Under the pieces are notes generated by a model, which saw only the letters and a list, made by a program, of their open reading frames with translations, was not told where the DNA came from and did not search any database. The translations under genes and the position numbers were made by a program. Of a stretch of DNA of 64,000 nt, positions 35,821 through 44,979 are shown piece after piece. Numbering within the stretch: the stretch's first letter is position 1; every line of letters starts with the position of its first letter. The stretch is taken from NCBI GenBank assembly GCA_020073385.1, contig JAIQFH010000027.1, positions 29,107 through 93,106 of the forward strand, read 5' to 3'. Source of the stretch: Terriglobia bacterium. Lineage in GTDB: Bacteria > Acidobacteriota > Terriglobia > Terriglobales > Acidobacteriaceae.

Positions 35821-36248
35821 AGTCGTATCTCGAAAAAGAGGGTGGTAAGAGCCTTGCATTGCGCGAACGCATTGCCGTGTGCGTGAGTTCGAGTCCTGCC
35901 GCGCAATACCTAGTTGCCCGTGCCGCTCGCATGGCGAACCGGGTTGACGCGGAACTATTTGTGATTTACATCGACATCGGCGTAGATGAAGATCCTGCGG
36001 ACCAGCGAAGCTTAGCCCAAAATCTGCAATTTGCAGAAAATCTCGGCGCAAAGGTGGTGCGTACCAAGGGCACAAACGTGGCGGAAGCAGTAGCCAAAAT
36101 CGTTCGCGAAAAGCACATCACGCAGGTTGTATTTGGTAGGTCCGCTCAGAGAGGCTGGAAAAGGTACTTCTATCTGTCGGCAATTCACAAGTTCCTGCGG
36201 GACGCGCCCCCAGTCGACGTCCACATAGTGACTCAGGAAATGAAGTGA
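35817..36248 (+). pseudogene. kdpD: kdpD 3' fragment (Usp-like domain), 5' end removed at the IS element
   Basis: Reading from the IS edge, about 140 codons remain of a KdpD-type sensor: LESYLEKEGG, then the Usp-like domain RERIAVCVSSSPAAQYLVARAA ... VVFGRSAQRGWKRYFYLSAIHKFL ... DVHIVTQEMK. The KdpD ATP-binding domain that should come before (about 210 residues) is missing. A start within the IS gives a fused 161-codon frame. The kdpE remnant follows 9 bases after the stop, so this was once a kdpD-kdpE unit. A candidate decayed kdpD start lies at 44755 after kdpC. Confidence 0.75.
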
Positions 36249-36257
36249 AAGGCTGTT

Positions 36258-36965
36258 ATGGCGAATCTGGACGGAAAGCGAAACATACTGGTGGTCGATG
36301 ACGAACGGCAGATCACTCGCGTGCTGAAGACGACACTATCCCAGCCAGGGCTATGGCATACGAACCGCCGCCGATGGAAAGCAAGCCCTTCAGGAGATGA
36401 AAGGCTGGTTGCCCGATCTTGTCATTACCGATCTGCGTATGCCTAACATGGACGGTCTGGCGCTGTGACGCGCGATTCGCGCCGAATCCCGGGTTCCGAT
36501 TAACGTCCTGTCCGTCAAAGGCGAAGAGACGATCAAGGTGGAAGCGCTTGATGCCGGGGCCGATGATTTACATCACCAAGCCGTTTAACGTGAATGAACT
36601 CCTTGCCCGAGTCCGGGCAGCACTCCGGCGAGCTGCGACTCCGCTTGAACCAGAGACCGCGGTGATCGAGCTTGGAGATTTCCGCATCGACATTCCAGCG
36701 CGAAAGGTTGAAGTTAGAAAAAAAGAAGTGCATCTGACACCCGAAAGAGTTCGACCTTTTGGTGTATCTCGCTCGGCATCCCGGAAAAGTCGTCACTCAT
36801 CATGCTCTGCTGACCACAGTATGGGGACCGAACAGCGCCCAGCAACCGGAATACCTTCGTGTGTTTGTTGGACCCTTGCGCAGGAAACTTGAGCCCGATG
36901 AAGGCAGTCCACGTTACATCGTGACCGAGCCCTGGGTCGGTTACCGCTTCGAGCCAAGTGATTGA
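36258..36965 (+). pseudogene. kdpE: kdpE response regulator pseudogene (three frameshifts and one stop)
   Basis: The translation in pieces is clearly KdpE. Frame of 36258: NILVVDDERQITRVLKTTL. From about 36349 in another frame: GYGIRTAADGKQALQEM and LPDLVITDLRMPNMDGLAL, then an in-frame TGA at 36466, then RAIRAESRVPI. From 36569 in the third frame: YITKPFNVNELLARVRAALR and GDFRIDIPARKVEVRKKEV. From 36744 back in the first frame: KEFDLLVYLARHPGKVVTHH to TEPWVGYRFEPSD. So there are three frameshifts (near 36346, 36567 and 36743) and one nonsense codon. No functional protein can be made. Confidence 0.9.
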
Positions 36966-37361
36966 CAAAAGCGGATGGAGCGTGCGGTATGGCGTAATTC
37001 GAAATGGTTTCTGCTAACTGAGGGATGTTTCACGGTGAACCGGTCCCCGCGCTCCGTGGAGTTAAGCCGCTGCTCTCTTGCAGAGTCTCCCGCCCGAAGA
37101 TGCTGCCGCGATCCTACGCGGCAGAAAGAGACCGAGCACAGCACAGATCTTCTTCATGGACCCTTGTGTCGACACGCGTGGCATTTGCCATCGATCCGAT
37201 CACGCTCCCACCTGCATAAAGAGTGCACAAAACTTTCGTATTGATTTCAGCGCGGACTTTTTACGAACTCTTTATGAACCTTTTATTCGAATTTTAGGGC
37301 TTCTGTTATCCAATGAATGAGAGCGAGCATGTGCTCACTGTGAAGTGGGGTTCGGATCCAG
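36966..37361. other. Regulatory spacer before the small-gene operon
   Basis: 396 bases without a convincing gene; overlapping short open frames (36975-37320) have no recognisable features. The only clear element is the four-unit 11-bp repeat at 37258-37301, about 60 bases before the ATG at 37362. Confidence 0.5.
37258..37301 (+). promoter_or_regulatory. Operator A: four 11-bp direct repeats, KdpE/OmpR-like
   Basis: TTTA motifs end at 37263, 37274, 37285 and 37296, exactly 11 bases apart: TTTACGAAC, TTTATGAAC, TTTATTCGA, TTTTAGGGC. The 7+4 base layout is that of OmpR/PhoB-family direct-repeat sites, and the TTTAYNNAC half resembles the TTTATAC/TTTACAC half-sites of the E. coli kdp promoter. 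It precedes the operon 37362-38284. The binding protein is inferred. Confidence 0.65.
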
Positions 37362-37607
37362 ATGTTGGCTACGTCAATTATCGCGTTGCTTTCGAGTGCG
37401 GGAGTCACATTCTATGCTCGATTCCTTGTTGCGCTCTTCAGTGAGTTCATGTCTCATGCGGCCGAATCTCAGAAGGCGTTGCGTTTCCGCCGCAGGACGA
37501 GACCGCAAACACTGTACTGGAAAACAGGTGGGACGCGGGCAGCGACCCCAATCCTCGAGCTGAATCCAAATACAAACTTGAACGCTGCAGAAAGGACAGT
37601 AATCTGA
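37362..37607 (+). CDS. Small membrane protein, first gene of the orphan-regulator operon
   Basis: 81 residues: one N-terminal hydrophobic segment (MLATSIIALLSSAGVTFYAR) and a basic polar tail. I recognise no family. It begins about 60 bases after operator A, and its TGA overlaps the next ATG (TGATG), which supports a real translated gene. No clear Shine-Dalgarno site stands before the ATG. It may sense or signal at the membrane for the DNA-binding protein two genes on, but that is speculation. Confidence 0.45.
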   Translation: MLATSIIALLSSAGVTFYARFLVALFSEFMSHAAESQKALRFRRRTRPQTLYWKTGGTRAATPILELNPNTNLNAAERTVI

Positions 37608-37858
37608 TGTCACTTCAAGAAGTGCTTCCGGAACAACTGGCAGAACTTTTTCATCACTATCACCAGGCGCTTGGTCCCGACTTTGCCTGCGATTCAAAGC
37701 CCGAAGGCGAGGCTTGGGAACAGGTACCTGCTCAGGAGAAGAATCGCATGATTGCCGCTGCGCGTCTGGCTTTGCTTGAGCTCGGAGTGAGTGAACGACA
37801 ACACAGAGATTCACGGCGGTATTTTGCCAAGCCCGGCGAGGCGGAGTGGGGCTGCTGA
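37607..37858 (+). CDS. Small soluble protein, second gene of the orphan-regulator operon
   Basis: 83 residues, mainly helical and acidic at the start (SLQEVLPEQLAELFHHYHQALG), with no signal or membrane segment. AAAGGA lies upstream and the ATG overlaps the stop of the preceding gene by one base. The regulator gene begins 27 bases downstream. No family was recognised; the position suggests a partner of that regulator. Confidence 0.5.
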   Translation: MSLQEVLPEQLAELFHHYHQALGPDFACDSKPEGEAWEQVPAQEKNRMIAAARLALLELGVSERQHRDSRRYFAKPGEAEWGC

Positions 37859-37885
37859 CTTCATTGAACCGATCGGAGTACTCAT

Positions 37886-38284
37886 ATGGCTGCAACCTGG
37901 AGCCTGCGGCAGCTGTTTGCCGCCGGTAGCAAAGAAAATGTGCAAGAGCCTGAAACTGAAAGCACCATCGACGTGCTCGAAGTTGGCGATTTCAGAATTG
38001 ATACTCGTAGGCATACAGCGACACTCCGGGGAGGGCCGCTACAGCTAACAGGCGAGGAATTCGATGTTCTCGTATTCCTCACCGCCAACCCACAGCGTGT
38101 AGTTACGCCGCAAACAACCTTGGCCACTCATTGGACAGGAGCACGAACCCAGCAGGCCCAATTTCTCAAGGTGCTGCTGTCTTTACGGAAGAAGTTGGAA
38201 ACCGCCGCGACAGGACAGCAATACCTGAGGACTGAACCGTGGGTCATCTACCGCTTTGACCCGGTCTCTTCGACATCCAGGTAA
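37886..38284 (+). CDS. Receiver-less OmpR/KdpE-type winged-helix DNA-binding protein
   Basis: About 132 residues. After a short N-terminal stretch the rest is a Trans_Reg_C winged helix. It matches the C-terminal domain of the nearby dead kdpE closely: VGDFRID / LGDFRID, LTGEEFDVLVFL / LT.KEFDLLVYL, PQRVVT / PGKVVT and TEPWVIYRFDP / TEPWVGYRFEP. The receiver domain is absent, so it cannot be phosphorylated in the usual way; control might be by amount or by partner proteins. GGAG lies 8 bases before the ATG. It is the third gene behind operator A and ends about 50 bases before operator B. It is a good candidate to bind operators A, B and C. Confidence 0.8.
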   Translation: MAATWSLRQLFAAGSKENVQEPETESTIDVLEVGDFRIDTRRHTATLRGGPLQLTGEEFDVLVFLTANPQRVVTPQTTLATHWTGARTQQAQFLKVLLSLRKKLETAATGQQYLRTEPWVIYRFDPVSSTSR

Positions 38285-38607
38285 CGCCCGGTAGTAAACT
38301 CAGCGCCGAACTTGTGGAAAAGCCACACCATCTTTATGAACTTTTTATGGACTCTTTAGACAACTTTTACGCCGTTTAATTTCCAATTGAGCGTGGTAGC
38401 AAGGGTGTGTGTCGAAGTTACGCCGAATACTGAACGTATTGGTCAAGTTTTGAAACAACTCGCAGGTAACAAACAAGAAGTGCGGAATCCATGAAATCGT
38501 GGCTGATCGTGTGTACGAAAGGGATGACAACTCCAATCGCACTGTGGAGGGAGATCGTTGAAGCAACGACGTGCTCCGACCGTCGGCCGCGTTCGGCCAG
38601 CAGGCGG
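38285..38607. other. Promoter region of the porin-kdp operon
   Basis: This stretch holds operator B (38333-38376). Reading frames start at 38491 and join the porin, but the added residues before 38608 lack any signal-peptide character, so I treat most of this as leader. Confidence 0.45.
38333..38376 (+). promoter_or_regulatory. Operator B: four 11-bp direct repeats before porin-kdpFABC
   Basis: TTTA motifs end at 38336, 38347, 38358 and 38369, in exact 11-base phase: CTTTATGAAC, TTTTATGGAC, CTTTAGACAA, TTTTACGCC. It is the same design as operators A and C and stands before the porin gene and the kdp genes, as expected for a KdpE-type site. Confidence 0.7.
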
Positions 38608-40026
38608 ATGAAATTGATTGCTGCAATTGGATTGCCTCTTTGCGCATTGTTTGTTCAGGGGCAAACAGCGCAAAGAGAAACCGATGTGGCGAGGCCCGAG
38701 GATCAAGATAAGCAAGCGATGCAGCAGCGTATCGACACGCTCGAAGTCGAGGTGAGAGAACTGAAGGGCATCGTCAAACAGCTTCAGTCTGCTTCCAGTG
38801 TCGTAACGCCCGCGGTCAGCTCGGATACGGGCGGCGAATCGACGGCCGGAACGGCGCAGCAGAATGTTGTGCAACCCGAGGATCGAAAGGCGCTCGACTT
38901 TCTGCGGGATACAACGATCAATCTGGGGCTCGACACGTACTATGCCTATAACTTCAATCACGCAGTTGGACGTGTGAACCTGCTTCGCGCTTATGACGTT
39001 CTCAGTAACGAGATTAGCCTGAATCAAGCGAGTGTCATTTTGGAGCACGCGCCCGATCGCAACACGGGTCGCCGCTGGGGTGCCCGCCTCGATCTGCAGT
39101 TCGGTCAGGCCACCGACACCCTGCAAGGAAACCCTTCGAATGAACCGAGGCCACAGATCTATCGAAACATATTTCAGGCGTACGGCACCTATGTGATCCC
39201 GGTTGGAAAGGGCATCAACGTCGATTTTGGCAAATGGAGTAGTTCGCTGGGAATCGAAGGAAACTACACGAAGGATCAAATTAATTATTCTCGCTCGTAT
39301 TGGTTCTACTTCTTGCCGTTTTATCATATGGGTCTCCGCGCCAGTATTCCTGTCAATGATCGCTTCGCGATCAATTACTGGGTGGTGAATGGTACGAACC
39401 AGGTAGAAGCAACCAACGGATTCAAGGATCAGTTGTTCGGCTTTACAGCAAAGCCGTCCAGCAGTGTCAACTGGACGGTAAACTACTACCTGGGTCAGGA
39501 ACACCCAGATCGTGCACCTGCGGAGAATTGCGGACCTGTTCCGATCCAGCCGGGTCTATGTTTTACCGCGATCCGGCCTGCGCCGAACGGTCGCACACAT
39601 ATTTTCGACAGCTATATCAGTTGGAAGGCCGCACCCAAACTGACGTTTGCACTCGAAGGGGACTATTTCATTCAGCGCCTCTGGCAGAACTCAGCGCCAG
39701 GGCAGTCATCGGCTCCTTCACATACCGACGGCGGAGCAGCTTATATCCAATACCAGGTCACGCCGAAGATTGCGCTCGGAACACGAGTCGAATACATGTC
39801 GGATCGTGGAGCGCTGTTCACTGGTATTAGTCAAGCGCTCAAAGAGAACACGGTGACTTTGGACTACAAGGTTTCTGATGGACTGTTGATGCGTTATGAA
39901 TGGCGGCGAGATTTCTCGAATCAGCCCTCATTCCTTTCCGATGTTCAGGGTGTCCTGAGCAAGGATCAAAACACCGCAACTCTCGGCTTGGTGTGGTGGT
40001 GGGGTCGGAAAGAGGGATCGTGGTAA
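38608..40026 (+). CDS. OmpL-like beta-barrel porin (bbp2 type) of the kdp operon
   Basis: About 472 residues. A signal peptide (MKLIAAIGLPLCALFVQGQ) is followed by a short coiled coil (IDTLEVEVRELKGIVKQLQ), then alternating strands with aromatic girdles (NLGLDTYYAYNFN, YWFYFLPFYHMGLRAS, FAINYWVVNG, ending LGLVWWWGRKEGSW). The length, the DTYYAYNFN start and the NLNY/YFLPFYHMG blocks fit the putative beta-barrel porin-2 family. It would let solutes, here presumably potassium, cross the outer membrane. ATG 38608 is preferred to 38491 because of the signal peptide. It follows operator B and is joined to kdpFABC by short gaps. Confidence 0.78.
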   Translation: MKLIAAIGLPLCALFVQGQTAQRETDVARPEDQDKQAMQQRIDTLEVEVRELKGIVKQLQSASSVVTPAVSSDTGGESTAGTAQQNVVQPEDRKALDFLRDTTINLGLDTYYAYNFNHAVGRVNLLRAYDVLSNEISLNQASVILEHAPDRNTGRRWGARLDLQFGQATDTLQGNPSNEPRPQIYRNIFQAYGTYVIPVGKGINVDFGKWSSSLGIEGNYTKDQINYSRSYWFYFLPFYHMGLRASIPVNDRFAINYWVVNGTNQVEATNGFKDQLFGFTAKPSSSVNWTVNYYLGQEHPDRAPAENCGPVPIQPGLCFTAIRPAPNGRTHIFDSYISWKAAPKLTFALEGDYFIQRLWQNSAPGQSSAPSHTDGGAAYIQYQVTPKIALGTRVEYMSDRGALFTGISQALKENTVTLDYKVSDGLLMRYEWRRDFSNQPSFLSDVQGVLSKDQNTATLGLVWWWGRKEGSW

Positions 40027-40061
40027 CGGTGAATCAGGGTTTGTTTTCTGGAGACTAGCGT

Positions 40062-40148
40062 ATGCAGGACGTGCTTTGGATTGCTGTAACAATCGCTTTT
40101 TTTGCAGTGTCGATCGCTTACGTGCATTTCTGTGAGCGTGTGAAGTAA
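40062..40148 (+). CDS. 28-residue membrane peptide between porin and kdpF
   Basis: ATG at 40062, stop TAA at 40146-40148. The peptide is almost all one hydrophobic helix (LWIAVTIAFFAVSIAYVHF) with a short basic end (CERVK). It lies 35 bases after the porin and 11 bases before kdpF. Like KdpF it could be a single-pass subunit of the pump, placed before kdpF. I do not know a name for it. Confidence 0.6.
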   Translation: MQDVLWIAVTIAFFAVSIAYVHFCERVK

Positions 40149-40159
40149 GGAGAACCAAG

Positions 40160-40249
40160 ATGAGCGTGGAATCGATGATCATGCTCGCAGTCAGTGTACT
40201 GACGACGATTTATCTCGTCTACGCGCTGCTGCGCCCGGAGAAGTTCTGA
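40160..40249 (+). CDS. kdpF: KdpF, small subunit of the K+-transporting ATPase
   Basis: 29 residues forming one membrane helix: [20 protein letters not shown] then EKF. Length, the [11 protein letters not shown] ending and position just before kdpA are those of KdpF, which stabilises the KdpABC complex. AAGGAG lies 9 bases upstream of the ATG (40160). The TGA ends 1 base before the kdpA ATG. Confidence 0.88.
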   Translation: MSVESMIMLAVSVLTTIYLVYALLRPEKF

Positions 40250-40250
40250 C

Positions 40251-42047
40251 ATGACAATCAATGGATGGTTACAAATCCTGTTTTTCCTCGTGCTTGTGTT
40301 CCTGGTGACCAAGCCGATGGGCGTCTTCATGACGCGTGTGTTCAACCGCGAGAAGACGTTTATGGACCCCGTGCTGAGGCCGATCGAGCGCCTGCTCTAT
40401 CGGGTGACCGGGGTGGATGAAGATCATGAGATGCGCTGGACTGAGTATGCCATCGCAATGTTGCTGTTCAGCCTGGTGTCGATGATCGTGCTGTATCTGA
40501 TGCAGCGCCTGCAGGCCTATCTGCCGTTTAATCCGCAAAAGTTCGGCGCCGTCAATCCGGCGCACGTTGCCTTCAACACGGCGGCGTCCTTTACGACGAA
40601 CACCAACTGGCAGGCGTATTCGGGTGAAAACACCATGAGCTATTTCACCCAGATGGCGGGGCTTGCTTATCACAACTTCGTATCCGCCGCTGTCGGTATT
40701 GCGCTCGCGATTGCGTTCATTCGCGGCATTGCTCGCCGACAAATGCAGACCATCGGAAACTTTTGGGTTGATCTTGTTCGTGGAAGCCTGTGGGTGCTGT
40801 TGCCGTTCTGCATTGTTGGCGCGCTAGTGCTGGTGTCGCAGGGCGTGGTCCAGAACTTGAGGCCGTATGACACCGCAAAACTGGTCGAACCCATGCAGGT
40901 GCCGAAAGTGGCGGACGGCAAGCCCGTCGTTGACGCCCAAGGTAAGCCGGTGATGGACACCGTAACCGATCAGACGATTGCGCAGGGCCCGGCAGCCTCG
41001 CAGGAGATCATCAAGGAGTTCGGGACAAACGGCGGCGGTTTTTTCAATGCCAACAGTGCGCACCCATTTGAGAACCCGACACCGCTCTCCAATCTAATTG
41101 AAATCGTGGCGATCTTCGCGATTGGTGCCGGACTTACCTACACTCTGGGGCGAATGACAGGTTCACAGGCGCATGGTTGGGCCGTGTGGTCCGCTATGGC
41201 CATTCTCTTCCTGGTTGGAGTCACGGCTGCATACTGGGCGGAAGCTCGTGGCAATCCGCTCTTGGCAGGAACTAACCAACATGCGACCGCACTTCAGGCG
41301 GGCGGAAACATGGAGGGGAAAGAGGTCCGATTCGGCATTGCCAACAGCGCACTGTTTGCGACGGTAACGACCGATGCCAGTTGCGGCGCCATCAATGGCT
41401 GGCATGACTCCTACACCCCGCTGGGGGGCATGATTCCGCTAGTGAACATCATGCTGAGTGAAGTGATTTTCGGCGGAGTGGGCGCGGGTATGTATGGGAT
41501 GTTGATATACATCGTCCTGGCCGTTTTCATTGCTGGCTTGATGGTCGGGCGCACTCCGGAATACCTCGGCAAGAAGATCGAAGCGTATGACGTCAAGATG
41601 GCGATGCTCGTGGTGCTGGTGTTTCCGCTTGTCATTCTTGCATTCACTGCGGTTTCCAGCGTGCACGGATTTGGTACTGCGGGCATTTTGAATCCCGGTC
41701 CACACGGACTGAGCGAGATGCTCTATGCGTTTACATCGGGTGCCGGAAACAATGGGTCGGCTTTTGGCGGTTTGACGGTAAATACGCCCTGGTATGACAC
41801 GACGCTGGGCATCACGATGCTGGCGGGACGATTCCTGATGATCATTCCCATGCTGGCGATTGCCGGCAATCTGGCAGGGAAGAAATATGTTCCGCCATCA
41901 CTGGGGACTTTCCCAGTGACTACACCACTGTTCACCCTGCTCCTGATCGGCGTGATTCTGATCGTGGGAGCATTGACATTCTTCCCTGCACTCAGCCTGG
42001 GCCCGATTCTTGAGCACCTGCTCATGGTCGCAGGCAAGACCTTCTAA
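40251..42047 (+). CDS. kdpA: K+-transporting ATPase subunit A
   Basis: About 598 residues, slightly longer than E. coli KdpA. The four pore-loop filters of this channel-like subunit are visible: [14 protein letters not shown] near 116, [19 protein letters not shown] near 258, [17 protein letters not shown] near 373 and [14 protein letters not shown] near 497. It binds K+ with high affinity and feeds it to the P-type ATPase KdpB. Kdp order F-A-B-C is kept. Expression is probably controlled by operator B upstream of the porin. Confidence 0.96.
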   Translation: MTINGWLQILFFLVLVFLVTKPMGVFMTRVFNREKTFMDPVLRPIERLLYRVTGVDEDHEMRWTEYAIAMLLFSLVSMIVLYLMQRLQAYLPFNPQKFGAVNPAHVAFNTAASFTTNTNWQAYSGENTMSYFTQMAGLAYHNFVSAAVGIALAIAFIRGIARRQMQTIGNFWVDLVRGSLWVLLPFCIVGALVLVSQGVVQNLRPYDTAKLVEPMQVPKVADGKPVVDAQGKPVMDTVTDQTIAQGPAASQEIIKEFGTNGGGFFNANSAHPFENPTPLSNLIEIVAIFAIGAGLTYTLGRMTGSQAHGWAVWSAMAILFLVGVTAAYWAEARGNPLLAGTNQHATALQAGGNMEGKEVRFGIANSALFATVTTDASCGAINGWHDSYTPLGGMIPLVNIMLSEVIFGGVGAGMYGMLIYIVLAVFIAGLMVGRTPEYLGKKIEAYDVKMAMLVVLVFPLVILAFTAVSSVHGFGTAGILNPGPHGLSEMLYAFTSGAGNNGSAFGGLTVNTPWYDTTLGITMLAGRFLMIIPMLAIAGNLAGKKYVPPSLGTFPVTTPLFTLLLIGVILIVGALTFFPALSLGPILEHLLMVAGKTF

Positions 42048-42058
42048 AGGATCCTGCT

Positions 42059-44155
42059 ATGGCAATGACTACACAAGCTCCGACAATGCCGTCCGTCCCA
42101 AGTGTCCGCTTGGGACACTCTCCGAACAAGCCCAGGAAAAAAGCTGTTTGGGAATGGAAGATCGTCCGCCGTGCGATCTGGGATGCGTTTCTCAAGCTGA
42201 ATCCGCGCAAGATGATGGGCAATCCCGTCATGTTCGTGGTTGAGATTGGGAGCGTCATCACTACTGCCCTTCTGTTCAAAGGCGGCGCGGCCTTCAAGTT
42301 CAACCTGCAGATCACGTTGTGGCTGTGGTTTACGGTTGTATTCGCGAATTTCGCCGAAGCCATGGCGGAAGGCCGCGGCAAAGCACAGGCGGACACGCTT
42401 CGTAGAGCTCGTTCGGAAACCATTGCGAACCGAATTCTCGGTGATGATGGACGAGTGGAGCAGGTCGCGAGTTCCAAGTTGAGGGCTGGCGATCTGGTGT
42501 TCGTGTCGGCAGGAGAATTCATCCCATCCGACGGCGAGATTATCGAGGGCGTTGCCTCGGTAGATGAATCTGCGATTACCGGTGAATCAGCTCCCGTGAT
42601 CCGCGAAGCCGGTGGCGATCGCTCGGCAGTCACCGGCGGGACGCGTGTTTTATCTGACAGAATCAAAGTGAAGATCACCTCCAATCCTGGTGAAACCTTC
42701 CTTGATCGCATGATCGCCTTAGTCGAAGGCGCGGAGCGGCAGAAGACGCCGAACGAAATTGCCTTAAACATTTTGCTGGCTGGGTTAACCATTATCTTCC
42801 TTTTAGCGGTGGTCACACTGCAGCCTTTCGCAATCTACTCCGGCAGTCCTCAGACCGTGTTCGTTTTGGTCTCGCTGCTCGTGTGCCTCATTCCAACCAC
42901 CATCGGCGGACTTCTTTCCGCGATTGGCATTGCCGGTATGGACCGTCTGGTGCAGCACAACGTTCTTGCAATGTCTGGCCGTGCGGTTGAGGCTTCCGGA
43001 GACGTGAATACGCTGCTGCTTGACAAGACTGGGACGATCACGCTCGGCAATCGTCAAGCGTCTCGTTTCGTCACTGCGCCAGGCGTGACCGAGCAAGAAC
43101 TCGCCGATGCGGCGCAACTTTCGTCCCTGCCGGATGAAACGCCGGAAGGACGTTCGATTGTGGTGCTCGCCAAAGAACGGTACGGCCTACGCGGTCGGGA
43201 GTTGAGCTCGCATGAAGTCAGATTTGTGCCCTTCAGCGCTCAGACACGCATGTCGGGCGTGGATCTGAATGGCTTCGAGATACGCAAGGGAGCCACGGAT
43301 GCAATCGCGAATTACCTGACTCAAAACGGGCATCCATTGCCGGATGAAGTTCGCAAAATCGTGGAGGAGATTTCCATGCTGGGTGGAACTCCTCTGGTGG
43401 TAGCGGAGAAGAACCGCGGAGCACTAGGCGTCATTGAGTTGAAAGACATCGTCAAGGGCGGCATGAAGGAACGTTTCGATCAACTGCGGGCCATTGGCAT
43501 CCGTACGGTGATGATCACCGGCGACAATCCGCTCACTGCTGCAGCCATTGCCCGCGAAGCGGGTGTCGATGACTTTCTCGCTCAGGCAACTCCAAAAGAC
43601 AAGATGGACTTGATCAAAAAGGAGCAGGCCGACGGCAAGTTGGTTGCGATGACGGGAGACGGCACCAACGACGCTCCTGCGCTGGCGCAAGCTGACGTGG
43701 GTGTCGCTATGAACACTGGCACGCAAGCAGCAAAAGAGGCCGGTAACATGGTTGATCTCGACTCCAACCCCACGAAGCTCATTGAGATCGTCGAGATCGG
43801 CAAGCAGTTGCTGATGACGCGCGGAGCATTGACGACGTTCTCGATTGCCAATGACGTCGCGAAGTACTTCGCGATCATCCCGGCCATGTTCGCCGGTACC
43901 TTCCCGGTGCTAAACGCGCTGAACATCATGCACCTGCAAACGCCAGAGTCCGCAATCTTATCGGCGGTGATCTTTAACGCGCTGATCATCATCGCGCTGA
44001 TTCCGCTGGCGCTTCGGGGGGTGAAGTACAAGCCGATGGCGGCCGCGGCTCTCCTGCGGAACAACTTGTGGATTTACGGAGTGGGCGGCATCATCGTGCC
44101 CTTCATCGGGATCAAATTTATCGACATCCTGATTACCCACATCGGACTTGCATAA
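42059..44155 (+). CDS. kdpB: K+-transporting P-type ATPase subunit B
   Basis: About 698 residues. P-type ATPase motifs: actuator ITGESAPV near 173, phosphorylated Asp322 in [12 protein letters not shown], nucleotide-domain [12 protein letters not shown], hinge [21 protein letters not shown] near 534. A serine in TGES corresponds to the site through which high potassium inhibits E. coli KdpB. It provides the energy for K+ uptake. The gene follows kdpA by 11 bases and precedes kdpC by 12. Confidence 0.97.
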   Translation: MAMTTQAPTMPSVPSVRLGHSPNKPRKKAVWEWKIVRRAIWDAFLKLNPRKMMGNPVMFVVEIGSVITTALLFKGGAAFKFNLQITLWLWFTVVFANFAEAMAEGRGKAQADTLRRARSETIANRILGDDGRVEQVASSKLRAGDLVFVSAGEFIPSDGEIIEGVASVDESAITGESAPVIREAGGDRSAVTGGTRVLSDRIKVKITSNPGETFLDRMIALVEGAERQKTPNEIALNILLAGLTIIFLLAVVTLQPFAIYSGSPQTVFVLVSLLVCLIPTTIGGLLSAIGIAGMDRLVQHNVLAMSGRAVEASGDVNTLLLDKTGTITLGNRQASRFVTAPGVTEQELADAAQLSSLPDETPEGRSIVVLAKERYGLRGRELSSHEVRFVPFSAQTRMSGVDLNGFEIRKGATDAIANYLTQNGHPLPDEVRKIVEEISMLGGTPLVVAEKNRGALGVIELKDIVKGGMKERFDQLRAIGIRTVMITGDNPLTAAAIAREAGVDDFLAQATPKDKMDLIKKEQADGKLVAMTGDGTNDAPALAQADVGVAMNTGTQAAKEAGNMVDLDSNPTKLIEIVEIGKQLLMTRGALTTFSIANDVAKYFAIIPAMFAGTFPVLNALNIMHLQTPESAILSAVIFNALIIIALIPLALRGVKYKPMAAAALLRNNLWIYGVGGIIVPFIGIKFIDILITHIGLA

Positions 44156-44167
44156 AGGGAAATTACC

Positions 44168-44758
44168 ATGAAGAAGAACCTAATCACCGCGATTCTCATG
44201 ACGGTTGCGACAACGATTCTGCTGGGGATCATCTATCCCCTGGTGGTAACCGGCCTCGCACAGTTGATCTTTCCCAGGCAGGCCAATGGTCAACTGATTC
44301 AGAAGGACGGCAAGGTCATTGGATCGAGCATCATTGCGCAAGGCTTCTCCAAGCCTGGCTATTTTCATCCGAGGCCGTCGTTTGGGGGAAACGGATATGA
44401 CCCGACGAACACCAACGGCTCACAGCTTGGCCCGACGAATCAAAAACTCATTGATCGAGTCAAGGGCGATGTCGCCAACGCTCAAGCTGAGAATCCCAGT
44501 TCGCCTGTCCCGATTGACCTGGTTACGGGTTCGGGTTCCGGACTTGATCCGCACATCACACCTGCGTCGGCTGAGTTCCAACTCCCTCGTGTCGCGAAAG
44601 AACGCGGCACAACCGTGGAGCAACTTCGCGCGCTGGTTCAGAAGCACACCGAGGGTCGACAACTTGGTTTTCTGGGCGAAGCTCGGGTCAATGTCTTAGA
44701 ACTAAATCTCGACCTAGACCAGCAATTTCCAGGAAACAAACAAGCCGAGATCCATTGA
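44168..44758 (+). CDS. kdpC: K+-transporting ATPase subunit C
   Basis: About 196 residues. One N-terminal membrane anchor (LITAILMTVATTILLGIIYPLVV) and a periplasmic domain with the typical RPSFGGNGYDPTNTNGSQLGPTN and the VTGSGSGLDPHITPASAEFQ motif followed by RVAKERGTT. KdpC stabilises the complex and ligand binding. Its stop overlaps the start of a short frame that looks like a broken kdpD start. Confidence 0.95.
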   Translation: MKKNLITAILMTVATTILLGIIYPLVVTGLAQLIFPRQANGQLIQKDGKVIGSSIIAQGFSKPGYFHPRPSFGGNGYDPTNTNGSQLGPTNQKLIDRVKGDVANAQAENPSSPVPIDLVTGSGSGLDPHITPASAEFQLPRVAKERGTTVEQLRALVQKHTEGRQLGFLGEARVNVLELNLDLDQQFPGNKQAEIH

Positions 44759-44979
44759 AACACGAACAGGAGGGTAGACCGCAGCAGCCTCCCTCTTACC
44801 TGCCCGACCCGAAGGCCTTGGCGAAACGGGTGAGTTGCCGCAAGCTCCTGGGTAGCGGACCGGGTGCGAAGTTTGGGCGTGAGGTAGAGATCTGTGCCGT
44901 GACTGTCGGATGCGATTGGTATCTCGACGGGACGGTCGCAGATCTACTTTCTGTCGTCGTTGGTAAAGACAGTTACTGA
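44755..44979 (+). pseudogene. kdpD: Probable decayed kdpD 5' remnant after kdpC
   Basis: A 74-codon frame starts with TTG overlapping the kdpC stop. Its first part (YLPDPKALAKRV) fits the RPDPD.LL..V start of KdpD, and KLLGSGPGAKFG looks like the KdpD P-loop (K..FG.APGVGKTY) with a glycine codon lost. After that the frame has no KdpD character and stops at 44979. Together with the 3' kdpD piece at 35817 it suggests that one kdpD was split and lost. It could instead be an unrelated small gene. Confidence 0.45.

Noticed and set aside
36975..37320. Overlapping short open frames between the kdpE remnant and operator A
   Set aside because: No ribosome sites, no family features, and the last one runs through the operator; probably degraded sequence.
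38443..39504. 353-codon minus-strand open frame over the porin
   Set aside because: The + strand porin has signal peptide and barrel pattern; the antisense product has neither and overlaps the operator.
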